From contig NZ_FYEB01000009.1 in assembly GCF_900187445.1 (NCBI RefSeq), positions 124,001 to 188,000 of the forward strand: a stretch of DNA of 64,000 bases, given 5' to 3'. Each line of letters starts with the position of its first letter. Positions within the stretch are counted from its first letter, which is position 1. The translations under genes were made by a program, and so were the position numbers. The notes under the pieces were generated by a model. The model was not told the origin of the DNA, searched no databases, and was given only the letters and a program-made list of their open reading frames with translations. This DNA is from Pseudomonas sp. Irchel s3b2. Its GTDB lineage: Bacteria; Pseudomonadota; Gammaproteobacteria; Pseudomonadales; Pseudomonadaceae. This document shows positions 1 to 8,713 of the stretch, in pieces.

Positions 1-1015
1 CCGCGGCATGGATCTGACTGGGCATCGCCTCTTCCAGCACTTGTAATTGCTGGCCTTCATGGGTCACGCCGGTCAGCAGCCAAAGATCATTCCATTGCGC
101 ACGATGATGATCAGTCATGACGAGAAAGTGACCGCTGTGCAGGTTACCGAGGTCGCTGGAGCCTTCCGCCAAGCAGTAGTCGCTGCGATGTTGCTCCAAC
201 TGGCGCGTGGCCAGCCGCTTGCCCTCATCACCGTTTTTGAAACGTCCCGGCGCCCGGTAATCCTCCAGGGGCGGAGCGACCGGGCTTGCGCGCTTTTCTT
301 CGAGACGCCGGTTCGGCTTTTCGAAGTCATAGTCCCGAATCGCCACCTGACTGGGACGAGTGGCGAAACGCACGCCGAAAGTGTCAATCACCGGGTGATC
401 GGCAACCTGACCATTTTTTTGTCGAAAGACTGACGGCGCTAACCGGCGAAAATAGGTCTGATCATCGCCAAACACTAATAGGTGCCCTTCTGGGCTGTGC
501 TGAAAATGATAGTGAATACCCGACTCTTCACAGAGGCGCTGAATAAACCCCAGATCGGTTTCATTGAACTGAACACAGTACTCGCGCGGCGGATAGACGC
601 TTGGGCCCAATTGAAAAGCGAACGTATCGCCGAGAATGCCGTGCTTGTTCAAAACTTCGGTAATGATCTGCTCGACGCTGCGATGCTGAAAAATTCGCTG
701 GTCGCTGCAGTGGGCCAGATACGCCAGTTGAGGCACTAACGTCAATTCATAACGCGTCAGTCGTTTACCTGACTCTCGCTGCGCAAAGTTATAAACCAGC
801 CCGTGCAAGCCCTCGCCGGGAGGGCCAAAGCCGAGGAATGCAGGTTTGTGCAGCGGCGTCTCGAGGTCAAGATTCGACTGCTCATTGACCAGTTCCAGCG
901 TCACCTCATAGGGCTGGCTGATCGATTCACTGGCTTTGAAGGCCAGGACCTGAAAGTCATGCTGCAACCCGCTGATATCGAGATAGAAGTGCGGTTTGGA
1001 GATTGAGTCATGCAT
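1..1015 (-). CDS. vgrG: Type VI secretion tip protein VgrG (N-terminal part, runs off window)
   Basis: The reverse-strand reading frame opens with MHDSISKPHFYLDISG at 1015 and stays open to the window edge, about 338 codons. An AAAGGA ribosome-binding site precedes the start. The text matches the gp27-like half of VgrG spikes: an early QVLAFKASESISQPYEVTLEL stretch, the CVQFNETDLGFIQRLCEESG segment, and a GIHYHFQH strand. VgrG forms the trimeric spike that tips the Hcp tube and carries effectors. The gp5-like needle and any C-terminal extension lie outside the window. It sits 29 nt downstream of the lipase gene and is probably co-transcribed with it, so the lipase is its likely cargo. That pairing is inference from position. 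Confidence 0.9.
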   Translation of the reverse strand, partial: MHDSISKPHFYLDISGLQHDFQVLAFKASESISQPYEVTLELVNEQSNLDLETPLHKPAFLGFGPPGEGLHGLVYNFAQRESGKRLTRYELTLVPQLAYLAHCSDQRIFQHRSVEQIITEVLNKHGILGDTFAFQLGPSVYPPREYCVQFNETDLGFIQRLCEESGIHYHFQHSPEGHLLVFGDDQTYFRRLAPSVFRQKNGQVADHPVIDTFGVRFATRPSQVAIRDYDFEKPNRRLEEKRASPVAPPLEDYRAPGRFKNGDEGKRLATRQLEQHRSDYCLAEGSSDLGNLHSGHFLVMTDHHRAQWNDLWLLTGVTHEGQQLQVLEEAMPSQIHAA

Positions 1016-1044
1016 CGGATAGTCCTTTAAAAGGTTGGCCACAC

Positions 1045-3207
1045 TCAGCTGATCGAATCGATATCCAGCGGCTCGCGGGCCAGCAAAAATCCATCATCCA
1101 ATTGCCTTGGAATCATTGCGTACTGCACCGGGCTCTGGTTTTCAGCGTGTTTTGCCCAGCGCTCCACGCTACCGGTGAACTCCGGTAACCGGGCAGCACT
1201 GCCGTACACATCCGCCAGGGTAAGGCGGCGATTGCGCACGGTTTGCAAACGCTTTTGGGTTCTCTCCAGCCGATCTTGCTCTCCGTACAGCGCATCCATC
1301 GCGGCCTTTTCCTTCGTCGTCGCACCATCCGGCCCCTCGTTATGGCGCGCCTGGCGGGCATACTCGTAAAGTTTCTCCCTGAGCGTTGCCAAGGCGTATT
1401 CGATGACGCGGTACTCGCGGTCGGTGACAATGGTTGCGCCGGTTTCCTGGGCTTGTTGCCAGCGGCGCAAGGTTGCCCAGGCAAAAGGAATGTAACTGGC
1501 AACCATCATATGGTCGGTGTAGTTGATCAGTTGCGCGAGCAGGCCGTCGCGGGCCGGCATATCACCCCGTCGCGTCTTTTCCAGCATGGCGGTACAGGCG
1601 GCATCGTCGATGGACTCGCAATCCGGGTCCCACAAAATCGACGACCACTCTTTGTCATTAAAGCGCACAGGCATGAAATGCTGCTGTTGCCCGTGATGCT
1701 GATAGGGATCACCGCCCACGCGCACCAGACCGGCGCCAAACAGCAACATGCCATAGAGTCCGGAAAAGACCGTCGTCACCAGGCCCGGGACCCAGACCTT
1801 CCAGTTAGCGTCCATCCACGGCGCCGGTACGCCGGGCACCGGGTCGTTATGGTTGACCATGCGGTGATGGACGAGGTCGGTGGCGCCTTCAACAAAGGTC
1901 GAGTCGCCAGCGCGTGGGGCGCCGTAGGTGTAGAGGAGGATGTTGTAATCCTCATCCGGAAATCGACGGAGTGCTTCGGCCAGCAACAAGGCGATGGCAC
2001 CACCCAGGCTGTGGCCGCAAATGATGACTTTTTGCCCCGTGTGAAATTTATCCAGATAACGCAAAACGAACGCTTTCATCGCCTGAAACGCACTGTAAAA
2101 ACCCTGATGGACGCTCCCGACACCTTCCTCGAACGGAACCTGAAGCGCGTGCACGTCACGTAATGCATCTTTCAGGCTGGCTGTGCCGCGCACTGAAATC
2201 AGAATGCCTTCATCATGGTGACAAATGAACGCCTGGGTATCGCCGCCATCTTCCTGATCATCGAAGAAATGCTGGTTGGCCGGGTGTTCCTGGTCCTTGC
2301 CTTTGTCCTGGTGGTTTTGCTCATACAGCGTCGGGTCGAACGGCAGGATTTCCAGCCGTTTTGAATAGGGCACGTCTTCGTACAACGGGTAAAATCTTTG
2401 GGACTGGCTCTTATCAATTCGCCAATTTTCCCGGTAACTGGCCAACGCCTCGCCAAACAGATTGCCGATGCTCGGATCCTCAGGAAAGCGCACTTTATCC
2501 AGCGGCTTTTCGCGCGGGTCCTGGGCGAAGTCGGTGTAACTCAAGGTCGCCATCAGGGCCAGTTGATAGAGATTCAGCGCACAGAATTTGTCATCGGTAG
2601 ACAGCAGGGGCCGCAAGGCGCGCATCGGCCGCACTTCCAGCACATTGTGTTGGTTGGGGCTCAGCGCAATGCCGAACGAGTGCTCGGGGCCGAAACCCAG
2701 TTCGCTCATGGCCCGAAGCAGTGTGCTTTGGGGTTGGTAGAAGCGCTGGACCACCGGTGGCAAATGCGCACCATCACGGACCAGGTCCCGCACCTCGACC
2801 TGGACGAAGACATCGGCGTCTTTGATGGCCGGGTTGTGTTCACGACGAAATCCGTCTTCGTGGAAGAATCGGGTTTGTTCGGCGCGGTACTGGAGTTCGG
2901 TGATGGGGAGGGGGTAATAGTCTCGTTTTATCAAGTTTTCATATTGCTTATCGAGTCCGCTGTACCGCTTGTCCATGCTGAGTACGACAGGCCCACGGTA
3001 ATGGTTCTCTACTTTGGCAAACCCTTCACCATCCAACCGTCCGCTATACTCTTGGCCGATGCTGTCCATAACGGTGTAATGCAAGCCGCCATAGGGTTTT
3101 CCATCGCCCTGTTCGTCAACCAATTGAAAACTTGTCCAGTGCCCCCGTAATGGGCAAGCCAGCATTTTTTTGCTGAAACAAGGAGTGTCACGCTCCTGAA
3201 GTGCCAT
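1045..3207 (-). CDS. Class 3 lipase, candidate type VI secretion effector
   Basis: A 720-residue protein. The alpha/beta-hydrolase elbow GHSLGGAIA lies at residues 398-406, with Ser400 as the likely nucleophile. An Asp in NHNDPVPG (about 455) and a His in the PYQHHGQQQH stretch (about 504-510) could complete the triad. This arrangement fits the fungal-lipase-like class 3 family. Residues 20-75 (HWTSFQLVDEQGDG, then GRLDGEGFAKV) look like a small beta-sandwich of the kind found as adaptors on VgrG cargo. There is no signal peptide, as expected for a cargo effector. A hydrophobic segment near 473-495 might insert in membranes. The gene lies between a lipoprotein gene 11 nt upstream and vgrG 29 nt downstream. 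Phospholipase activity against rival membranes is the likely role, inferred from context. Confidence 0.82.
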   Translation of the reverse strand: MALQERDTPCFSKKMLACPLRGHWTSFQLVDEQGDGKPYGGLHYTVMDSIGQEYSGRLDGEGFAKVENHYRGPVVLSMDKRYSGLDKQYENLIKRDYYPLPITELQYRAEQTRFFHEDGFRREHNPAIKDADVFVQVEVRDLVRDGAHLPPVVQRFYQPQSTLLRAMSELGFGPEHSFGIALSPNQHNVLEVRPMRALRPLLSTDDKFCALNLYQLALMATLSYTDFAQDPREKPLDKVRFPEDPSIGNLFGEALASYRENWRIDKSQSQRFYPLYEDVPYSKRLEILPFDPTLYEQNHQDKGKDQEHPANQHFFDDQEDGGDTQAFICHHDEGILISVRGTASLKDALRDVHALQVPFEEGVGSVHQGFYSAFQAMKAFVLRYLDKFHTGQKVIICGHSLGGAIALLLAEALRRFPDEDYNILLYTYGAPRAGDSTFVEGATDLVHHRMVNHNDPVPGVPAPWMDANWKVWVPGLVTTVFSGLYGMLLFGAGLVRVGGDPYQHHGQQQHFMPVRFNDKEWSSILWDPDCESIDDAACTAMLEKTRRGDMPARDGLLAQLINYTDHMMVASYIPFAWATLRRWQQAQETGATIVTDREYRVIEYALATLREKLYEYARQARHNEGPDGATTKEKAAMDALYGEQDRLERTQKRLQTVRNRRLTLADVYGSAARLPEFTGSVERWAKHAENQSPVQYAMIPRQLDDGFLLAREPLDIDSIS

Positions 3208-3218
3208 GTCTGATTTCC

Positions 3219-4070
3219 TTATTCAGTGCAGTTGGGGTAAACGGTACAAGTTCTGCCGTCGGGCATTTTGAAAGGTTTGAAATCGACGGTGTTGCCGCGA
3301 CAGAAGGCGTATTGATCCTCAAGGCTTTCGCCCAGGCAACGTTTCCAACCTTGGGGGAAACGGATCCAGGTGTCCTGCCCAAAGGGCCGCTCCTCGGCCG
3401 CCATGCTGAACACCATCCTCACCGTCCTGCCCGGCAACTGATCGCGCTGCAATACCCCGCCCGCCATGCGTTTCACCATCTGTCCATCCGCGTCAACAGC
3501 CCGGCAGTGTAGGATCTTCCGAATATTGCGTTTGGGTCCCAGAGTGCGAAACAACCACTGGCATTGCCCTTGAAACGCCTGAATACCGGAGGCTGGAAAA
3601 CCTGGACGGTCATCTGCAAGTTCGTCGTAAAAGGACAGGCTGGCAAAGTCACCGCCGATGTCAGACCAGCGCGTTCCCCACTTCGCGTCGAGATTCAGTT
3701 TCAAGCTACTCAACACCAACGGACAGCCGCCTGCGCGCGTCGTCAGCGGGATCTGAAACTCCGCCGTGCGCGCAACCTTCTGGTATTCACTGGTGAAAAA
3801 CTTGCGGTTCGGCGCCACTTTTCCGCGCTGGCGCGGCGGCGCCTCACAGGTTTCGCCGCTGGCCGGCTCGTAATAGGCATCGGCCTTAACCCTGAAATCG
3901 GCCGGCACTTCGGCCTGCAAGGTAAAGCTTTCTGCCGGTGCAAAAACACAACCGCCAGCGGCAAGCGCCAGCGCAATGATTGTCAGTACGCGAGCAAATT
4001 GCCGATTCGCGAAACTCAACGATGGACCGTTATTGAGAACTGGCTTATCCCGTTCCTGGAGTGCCGTCAC
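3219..4070 (-). CDS. Predicted outer-membrane or periplasmic lipoprotein, probable immunity partner of the lipase
   Basis: A 283-residue protein with a long N-terminal region, a hydrophobic stretch (VLTIIALALAAGG, residues 28-40) and a lipobox-like Cys41. It is Cys-rich afterwards, suggesting periplasmic disulfides. It lies 11 nt upstream of the lipase on the same strand, so translation is probably coupled. Type VI phospholipase effectors are commonly paired with periplasmic lipoproteins that neutralise them, so an immunity role is inferred. I do not recognise a named domain. Its first residues (MTALQERDKP) repeat the lipase start (MALQERDTP), which is odd for an exported protein and could mean the true start lies further in. 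Confidence 0.65.
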   Translation of the reverse strand: MTALQERDKPVLNNGPSLSFANRQFARVLTIIALALAAGGCVFAPAESFTLQAEVPADFRVKADAYYEPASGETCEAPPRQRGKVAPNRKFFTSEYQKVARTAEFQIPLTTRAGGCPLVLSSLKLNLDAKWGTRWSDIGGDFASLSFYDELADDRPGFPASGIQAFQGQCQWLFRTLGPKRNIRKILHCRAVDADGQMVKRMAGGVLQRDQLPGRTVRMVFSMAAEERPFGQDTWIRFPQGWKRCLGESLEDQYAFCRGNTVDFKPFKMPDGRTCTVYPNCTE

Positions 4071-4264
4071 TTGATGCTCCTGCCAACTGACCCCGTAGAA
4101 AACGAAGTATCAACAGAGGTATAGCCGTCATCCAGAACGGTTTGAGGGGCCAGGAAACGTTTGGGACCGCGCCTACGCCAGTCTCTGAAATATCTGACAT
4201 TTGCAGCCATGCAATGACTGGGAGGGTTGTCACGCTCCTGAGCGAAACCTCTGGCGCTCGTCAT
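4067..4264 (-). pseudogene. Short decayed ORF with a third copy of the QERD leader
   Basis: A 65-codon frame reading FAQERDNPPSHCMAANV near its start, matching the leader of the two genes downstream. It overlaps the lipoprotein start by 4 nt and has no recognisable continuation. A second frame in the same DNA contains a hydrophobic stretch (KPFWMTAIPLLILRFLRG). This looks like the remnant of another effector or immunity gene that lost its body, or an upstream leader. The repeated motif is seen directly; the origin is inference. Confidence 0.35.
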
Positions 4265-4293
4265 CTCGCCGAACCGGCCGGTGGCCGCGCTGA

Positions 4294-4440
4294 AGGCTGG
4301 AAAGCTTCGTCAAGACGCTCGATGGGCTGGCGCCGAGCGTGCAGGAAGAAGCCTTTAAAGGCGCAATCGATGCGTTCAACCGCTTTACTGTATTGCTCGA
4401 ACAGGCCTACGCCACCACCCCCAAACCGCCCGATCACCCC
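4294..4440 (+). pseudogene. C-terminal remnant of an unrecognised gene
   Basis: After an in-frame stop at 4291-4293, a plus-strand frame reads RLESFVKTLDGLAPSVQEE and then AFKGAIDAFNRFTVLLEQAY, an amphipathic helical sequence with normal Pseudomonas codon use. It runs straight into a REP palindrome and ends there at 4549-4551. No start codon or ribosome-binding site serves it apart from an internal ATG at 4339. It reads like the tail of a deleted gene. I cannot name the family. Confidence 0.3.
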
Positions 4441-4445
4441 GCCCT

Positions 4446-4547
4446 TGTAGGAGCGAGGCTTGCCCTAGGCTTGCCCGCGAAGAACGATAACGCGGTCTGT
4501 CTGAAGTACCGCGTCGTACCATTCGCGGGCAAGCCTCGCTCCTACAG
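4446..4547. repeat. REP-type palindromic pair (family A)
   Basis: Two inverted copies of the TGTAGGAGCGAGGCTTGCC type unit facing each other around a spacer of about 50 nt. The left copy has a short internal duplication (CTTGCCCTAGG before CTTGCCCGCG). The same unit recurs at 12616, 14113, 19501, 53241 and 56920. Confidence 0.85.
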
Positions 4548-4594
4548 GTGACATTTTGATCTATGCTCGGGCCTCTCGCTCCGGAGGGCCTTCG

Positions 4595-5926
4595 ATGACT
4601 GATTTACTCACGTCCATTCAAGCCGCACTCGGCTTGCCGCATACACCAATCCCGTTCACCTCGAGTGGCGCCCTGCCCTCGGCGTTTGCCGTAACTGACC
4701 TGGCCTGTGCCAGCATTGCCGCCGCCGGTCAGGCTGTCAGCGAATTGCTGCAACAACACACCGGCCGTTTGCCTACCCTTGAAGTCGATCGCCGCCTTGC
4801 GTCGTTCTGGTTCGCCACCTCGATCCGCCCTGTGGGCTGGAGCGTCCCGCCGTTGTGGGACGCGGTTGCCGGTGACTATGCGACCAAGGACGGCTGGATC
4901 CGCCTGCACACCAACGCGCCTCATCATCGTGCCGCCGCTGAAAGCGTGCTCGGCGCCTGTGCCGACCGCGCCGTGGCGGCGGGCAAAGTAGCTCAATGGG
5001 CCAAAAGCGATTTGGAACAGGCAGTGGTCGAGGCCGGTGGTTGCGCCGCCGAGATGCGAACCTGGACACAATGGCAGGTTCACCCCCAGGGTCAGGCCGT
5101 GAACGCCGAACCGCTGATTCAGTTCAGCGTCGACGACAGCCAAAACGCCAAACCGTGGCAGGGTTCGGTGGCCCAACCGCTGGCCGGGATCAAAGTGCTG
5201 GACCTGACGCGGGTACTCGCCGGCCCGATCGCCAGCCGCTTCCTCGCAGGGCTCGGCGCCGACGTGCTGCGCATCGACCCGCCGACCTGGAACGAACCGG
5301 GCGTGGTGCCGGAAGTTACCTTGGGCAAACGCTGCGCACGCCTGGATCTGCACGACAGGACTGATCGCGCAGTGTTCGAAAGCCTGCTCAAGGACACCGA
5401 CATTCTGCTCCACGGCTACCGCGCCGATGCATTGGAAAGGTTGGGGTACGGCGTCGCCGTGCGTCAAAAACTGGCGCCGGGCCTGATAGATGTGTGCCTC
5501 AACGCCTACGGTTGGAGCGGCCCCTGGCAGAACCGTCGAGGGTTCGACAGTTTGGTACAGATGAGCAGCGGGATTGCCGAAGCGGGGATGCAGTGGAAGA
5601 AAGCGAACAAACCGACGCCGCTGCCGGTGCAGGCGCTTGATCACGCCACCGGGTATTTAATGGCAGCGGCGGCGATCAAGTTATTGGGGTGTGGCGGGTC
5701 GGCCAGGTTGTCATTGGCGCGGACCGCCAAGTTGCTGATTGAAAATGGAGCGGGGACCGATGAGGCGTTGCGGGCGGAGGATCAAAGCGATCAAGGAATG
5801 TTGGTTGAACAGACACCTTGGGGTCCGGCCCACCGGCTTCATGTGCCGCTGAAAATCACCGGGACACCACTGCAGTGGGCACTTCCAGCCGCGGAATTGG
5901 GTTCCTATCGCGCGCAGTGGTGGTAA
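4595..5926 (+). CDS. CaiB/BaiF-like family III CoA transferase
   Basis: A 443-residue protein starting at ATG 4595 behind a CCGGAGGG ribosome-binding site. The family signature PLAGIKVLDLTRVLAGP, normally at the very N-terminus, lies at residues 195-211. It is followed by GLGADVLRIDPP and LNAYGWSGPW, typical of the CoA-binding fold. Residues 60-130 (GDYATKDGWIRLHTNAPHH) also look CaiB-like, so the chain may be two half-domains in a swapped order. Family III enzymes move CoA between carboxylic acids, but the substrate cannot be read here. It is a monocistronic gene flanked by REP palindromes on both sides. Confidence 0.85.
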   Translation: MTDLLTSIQAALGLPHTPIPFTSSGALPSAFAVTDLACASIAAAGQAVSELLQQHTGRLPTLEVDRRLASFWFATSIRPVGWSVPPLWDAVAGDYATKDGWIRLHTNAPHHRAAAESVLGACADRAVAAGKVAQWAKSDLEQAVVEAGGCAAEMRTWTQWQVHPQGQAVNAEPLIQFSVDDSQNAKPWQGSVAQPLAGIKVLDLTRVLAGPIASRFLAGLGADVLRIDPPTWNEPGVVPEVTLGKRCARLDLHDRTDRAVFESLLKDTDILLHGYRADALERLGYGVAVRQKLAPGLIDVCLNAYGWSGPWQNRRGFDSLVQMSSGIAEAGMQWKKANKPTPLPVQALDHATGYLMAAAAIKLLGCGGSARLSLARTAKLLIENGAGTDEALRAEDQSDQGMLVEQTPWGPAHRLHVPLKITGTPLQWALPAAELGSYRAQWW

Positions 5927-5935
5927 CCATCAGAT

Positions 5936-6025
5936 AGCTATCGCGAGCAGGCTCGCTCCCACATTAGGTGATCTCATTCCTCCAAGGAAACTCGTTCACT
6001 GTGGGAGCGGGCTTGCCCGCGAAGA
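5936..6025. repeat. REP-type palindromic pair (family A variant)
   Basis: Inverted units of the form CGCGAGCAGGCTCGCTCCCA and GTGGGAGCGGGCTTGCCCGC face each other between the convergent CoA transferase and alkA genes. It may act as a transcription barrier for both. Confidence 0.75.
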
Positions 6026-6053
6026 GGTCCGGAAAATCACTACACATCTCAGC

Positions 6054-6917
6054 TCAATCCGGTCGGCTCAGCGATGTCCAAAGCACCTGCGCCGCATACC
6101 CTCGCCAGGGCCGCCAAGCCTCGGCCCGTGCCCACAACTCCCGAGCCGTCACTGCTCCACCTTCCAGCGCCGCCAGCGAATTGATCAGGCCCACATCCCC
6201 ATTCGGAAACGCATCCATCTCCCGCAACTGCCGCAAGGCAATGTATTGCGCCGTCCAGTCACCAATCCCATGCAACGCCAGCAACCGCGCCACACCGCCC
6301 TCCCGTTCCGGTTCAAACAACCGGGGATCATCCAGCAACGCCTGCGCCACGCCGGACAAGGTCCGACCGCGACTTTTCGGCATCCCCAACGTTGCCAGAT
6401 CCGCTGCGGCCAATACGGCAGCATCAGGAAACACATGACTCAACCCCGGCATCGGCGACTGCAATGGCTGTCCATATTGCACTACCAGTTTCCCCGCCAA
6501 CTTGATCGCCGCGACCACGCTGATCTGCTGCCCCAACACTGCACGAATGGCCAACTCCAGGCCATCCCAAGCCCCGGGCACTCGCAGCCCCGGACGCGCG
6601 GCAATCAAGCGCGCCATCAACGGATCAACCGTCAGTTGTCGATGAATGGCTGGCAAATTCGCATCCAGATCAAACATCCGCCGTAGCCGCGTGACAATTT
6701 CCGGTACTGCCGCTGAATCAGGAAAATCCAGCGTCACTTCCAGCACATCGCCCGTCCCTGGCCTGACCGAAATCACACCGTGAACACCGTTCAACCCGAT
6801 GCTGCGCGAGTACACCCCATCGACCACGGTTTCCATCCCGACCACGGCCCGCGCCGACAAGAATCCCAGCATCGCCGACCAGTCATAAGGCGGTTGATAC
6901 GCCAGCAATAACCTCAC
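6054..6917 (-). CDS. alkA: DNA-3-methyladenine glycosylase II (AlkA-type)
   Basis: A 287-residue protein with the AlkA layout: an N-terminal beta domain (PYDWSAMLGFLSARAV) and a C-terminal helix-hairpin-helix/GPD domain. The hairpin LHGIGDWTAQYIALR and the catalytic-type Asp in FPNGDVGL are present, as is the AVLGQQISV helix typical of the family. It removes alkylated bases from DNA to start base-excision repair. There is no Ada domain on this chain. Its ATG overlaps the stop of the upstream permease by 4 nt (6914-6917), so it is translationally coupled to an amino-acid antiporter, an unusual pairing for a repair gene. Confidence 0.92.
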   Translation of the reverse strand: MRLLLAYQPPYDWSAMLGFLSARAVVGMETVVDGVYSRSIGLNGVHGVISVRPGTGDVLEVTLDFPDSAAVPEIVTRLRRMFDLDANLPAIHRQLTVDPLMARLIAARPGLRVPGAWDGLELAIRAVLGQQISVVAAIKLAGKLVVQYGQPLQSPMPGLSHVFPDAAVLAAADLATLGMPKSRGRTLSGVAQALLDDPRLFEPEREGGVARLLALHGIGDWTAQYIALRQLREMDAFPNGDVGLINSLAALEGGAVTARELWARAEAWRPWRGYAAQVLWTSLSRPD

Positions 6918-8341
6918 AACGACAACAATCCGCTGTACAACCCATACGCCGCCAGCCCCGCCCCGGCGATCACACAGCTGAAAATCCCCTTCTCCATCAA
7001 CGTGAACAATGGCTCACCCTGTTCCCGCTTGGCCTGGGCAAACAAAATCACCCCCGGTGCATACAACAACGCCGAGAGCAGCAGGTATTTCACCCCGCCG
7101 GCGTACAACAACCAAACTGCGTAACACAGGGCAATGCCGCCGATCAGCAAGTCTTTCGTGCGCTCGGCCGAAGCATGCTCATAGGTTTCCCCTCGCCCGC
7201 TCAACAACACCGCATACGCCGCCGACCACAGGTACGGCACCAGAATCATCGACGAGGCGAGGTAAATCAGGCTGGTGTAAGTACCGGCGGAAAACAGGGT
7301 GATCAGCAGAAAAATCTGGATCATCACGTTGGTCAGCCACAGTGCGTTGACCGGCACATGGTTGGCGTTCTCCTTTTTCAGGAAGGCTGGCATGGTCTTG
7401 TCTTTCGCGGTGGCGAAGAGGATTTCGGCGCACAGCAGCGCCCACGACAACAAAGCTCCCAACAGCGAAATAGCCAGGCCTATACTGATCAACAGCGCGC
7501 CCCAAGGGCCGACCACGTGTTCCAGCACCGCCGCCAGCGACGGGTTCTGCAACGTGGCCAATTCCGGTTGGCTCATGATCCCGAGGGATAACACGTTCAC
7601 CAGCACCAACAGCGCCAACACACCGATAAAACCGATGACCGTCGCCCGGCCCACGTCCGACCGTTTCTCCGCCCTCGCCGAATACACACTGGCGCCTTCT
7701 ATGCCGATGAAGACGAACACGGTGACCAGCATCATGTTGCGCACCTGATCCATCACGCCGCCGAAATTCGGGTTGCTGCGACCCCAGATGTCGCGGGTGA
7801 AGATGTCCGCCTTGAAGGCCACGGCGGCGATGACGATGAACATGATCAGCGGCACGATCTTGGCCACGGTGGTCAGTTGATTGATGAACGCCGCCTCCTT
7901 GATCCCGCGCAGCACCAGAAAATGCACCGCCCACAGCAGTACCGACGCGCAGCCGATGGCGATGGGTGTGTTGCCCTGGCCGAAGACCGGAAAGAAATAA
8001 CCGAGGGTGCTGAACAGCAACACGAAATAACCGACATTGCCCAGCCAGGCGCTAATCCAGTATCCCCAGGCAGACGAGAATCCCATGTAATCGCCAAACC
8101 CGGCCTTGGCGTAGGCGTACACCCCGGAGTCCAGTTCGGGTTTGCGATTGGCCAGGGTCTGAAAGACGAAGGCCAGGGTCAGCATGCCCACGGCAGTGAT
8201 CGCCCAACCAATCAATATCGCCCCGGCATCGGCGCGCGCCGCCATGTTTTGCGGTAAGGAAAAAATCCCGCCGCCAATCATCGATCCCACCACCAAAGCG
8301 ATCAGCGCACTCAGGCGAAGCTTTTGCGTCGGTTGCGACAT
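6914..8341 (-). CDS. APC-family amino-acid permease, ArcD paralogue
   Basis: A 475-residue, roughly 12-13 helix permease of the basic amino-acid/polyamine antiporter type (VVGSMIGGGIFSLPQNMA near the N-terminus). It has the same length as the arcD product encoded divergently at 8789 and matches it along nearly the whole chain (SGVYAYAKAGFGDYMGFSS; KENANHVPVNALWLTN). It is therefore a close paralogue, probably an arginine/ornithine or related antiporter. Differences cluster in periplasmic loops and the C-terminal helices. It is transcribed away from the arc operon and followed by alkA with a 4-nt overlap. Exact substrate is unknown. Confidence 0.88.
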   Translation of the reverse strand: MSQPTQKLRLSALIALVVGSMIGGGIFSLPQNMAARADAGAILIGWAITAVGMLTLAFVFQTLANRKPELDSGVYAYAKAGFGDYMGFSSAWGYWISAWLGNVGYFVLLFSTLGYFFPVFGQGNTPIAIGCASVLLWAVHFLVLRGIKEAAFINQLTTVAKIVPLIMFIVIAAVAFKADIFTRDIWGRSNPNFGGVMDQVRNMMLVTVFVFIGIEGASVYSARAEKRSDVGRATVIGFIGVLALLVLVNVLSLGIMSQPELATLQNPSLAAVLEHVVGPWGALLISIGLAISLLGALLSWALLCAEILFATAKDKTMPAFLKKENANHVPVNALWLTNVMIQIFLLITLFSAGTYTSLIYLASSMILVPYLWSAAYAVLLSGRGETYEHASAERTKDLLIGGIALCYAVWLLYAGGVKYLLLSALLYAPGVILFAQAKREQGEPLFTLMEKGIFSCVIAGAGLAAYGLYSGLLSL

Positions 8342-8713
8342 TCGGGCGCTCCATTTACCCCGCCGCGCTATCGCCGCGAGACCGTCACATAGTCCGTTTT
8401 TTAACTAAATAGATAAAGCGTAATAACGTTTATCAATTAACGCCAATTTCTGTTTTTAATTTATAACTGATCACGCTATAGCACCGTCCGGAAATAGCGA
8501 TTTTGTCGGAAGACCCTAATAAATCAATATCACTAAAAAACCCAATGACCATACTTGCCAAAACAAAAAAACAAACTAGCGTCTAAACTTCAACTGATAC
8601 GCTTTATTTCTTTAACTTTTATCCGAAGCTTCTGCACAGGGCTTTCCGGGCATTAGCCTTATGCCCGCAAAAGACCCATAAGTCTTTACTTAACAATGGA
8701 ATGTGCCCATGCA
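8342..8713. other. AT-rich divergent intergenic region between the two ArcD genes
   Basis: Together with the ANR-like site, about 450 nt without genes separate two divergent permease genes. It is much richer in A and T than the flanking coding DNA. ATAACGTTTATCAA at 8423-8436 has one good ANR-type half-site (ATCAA) about 90 nt before the minus-strand gene. No strong terminator or ORF is seen. ArgR sites are expected from the P. aeruginosa arc system but I could not place one with confidence. Confidence 0.5.
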
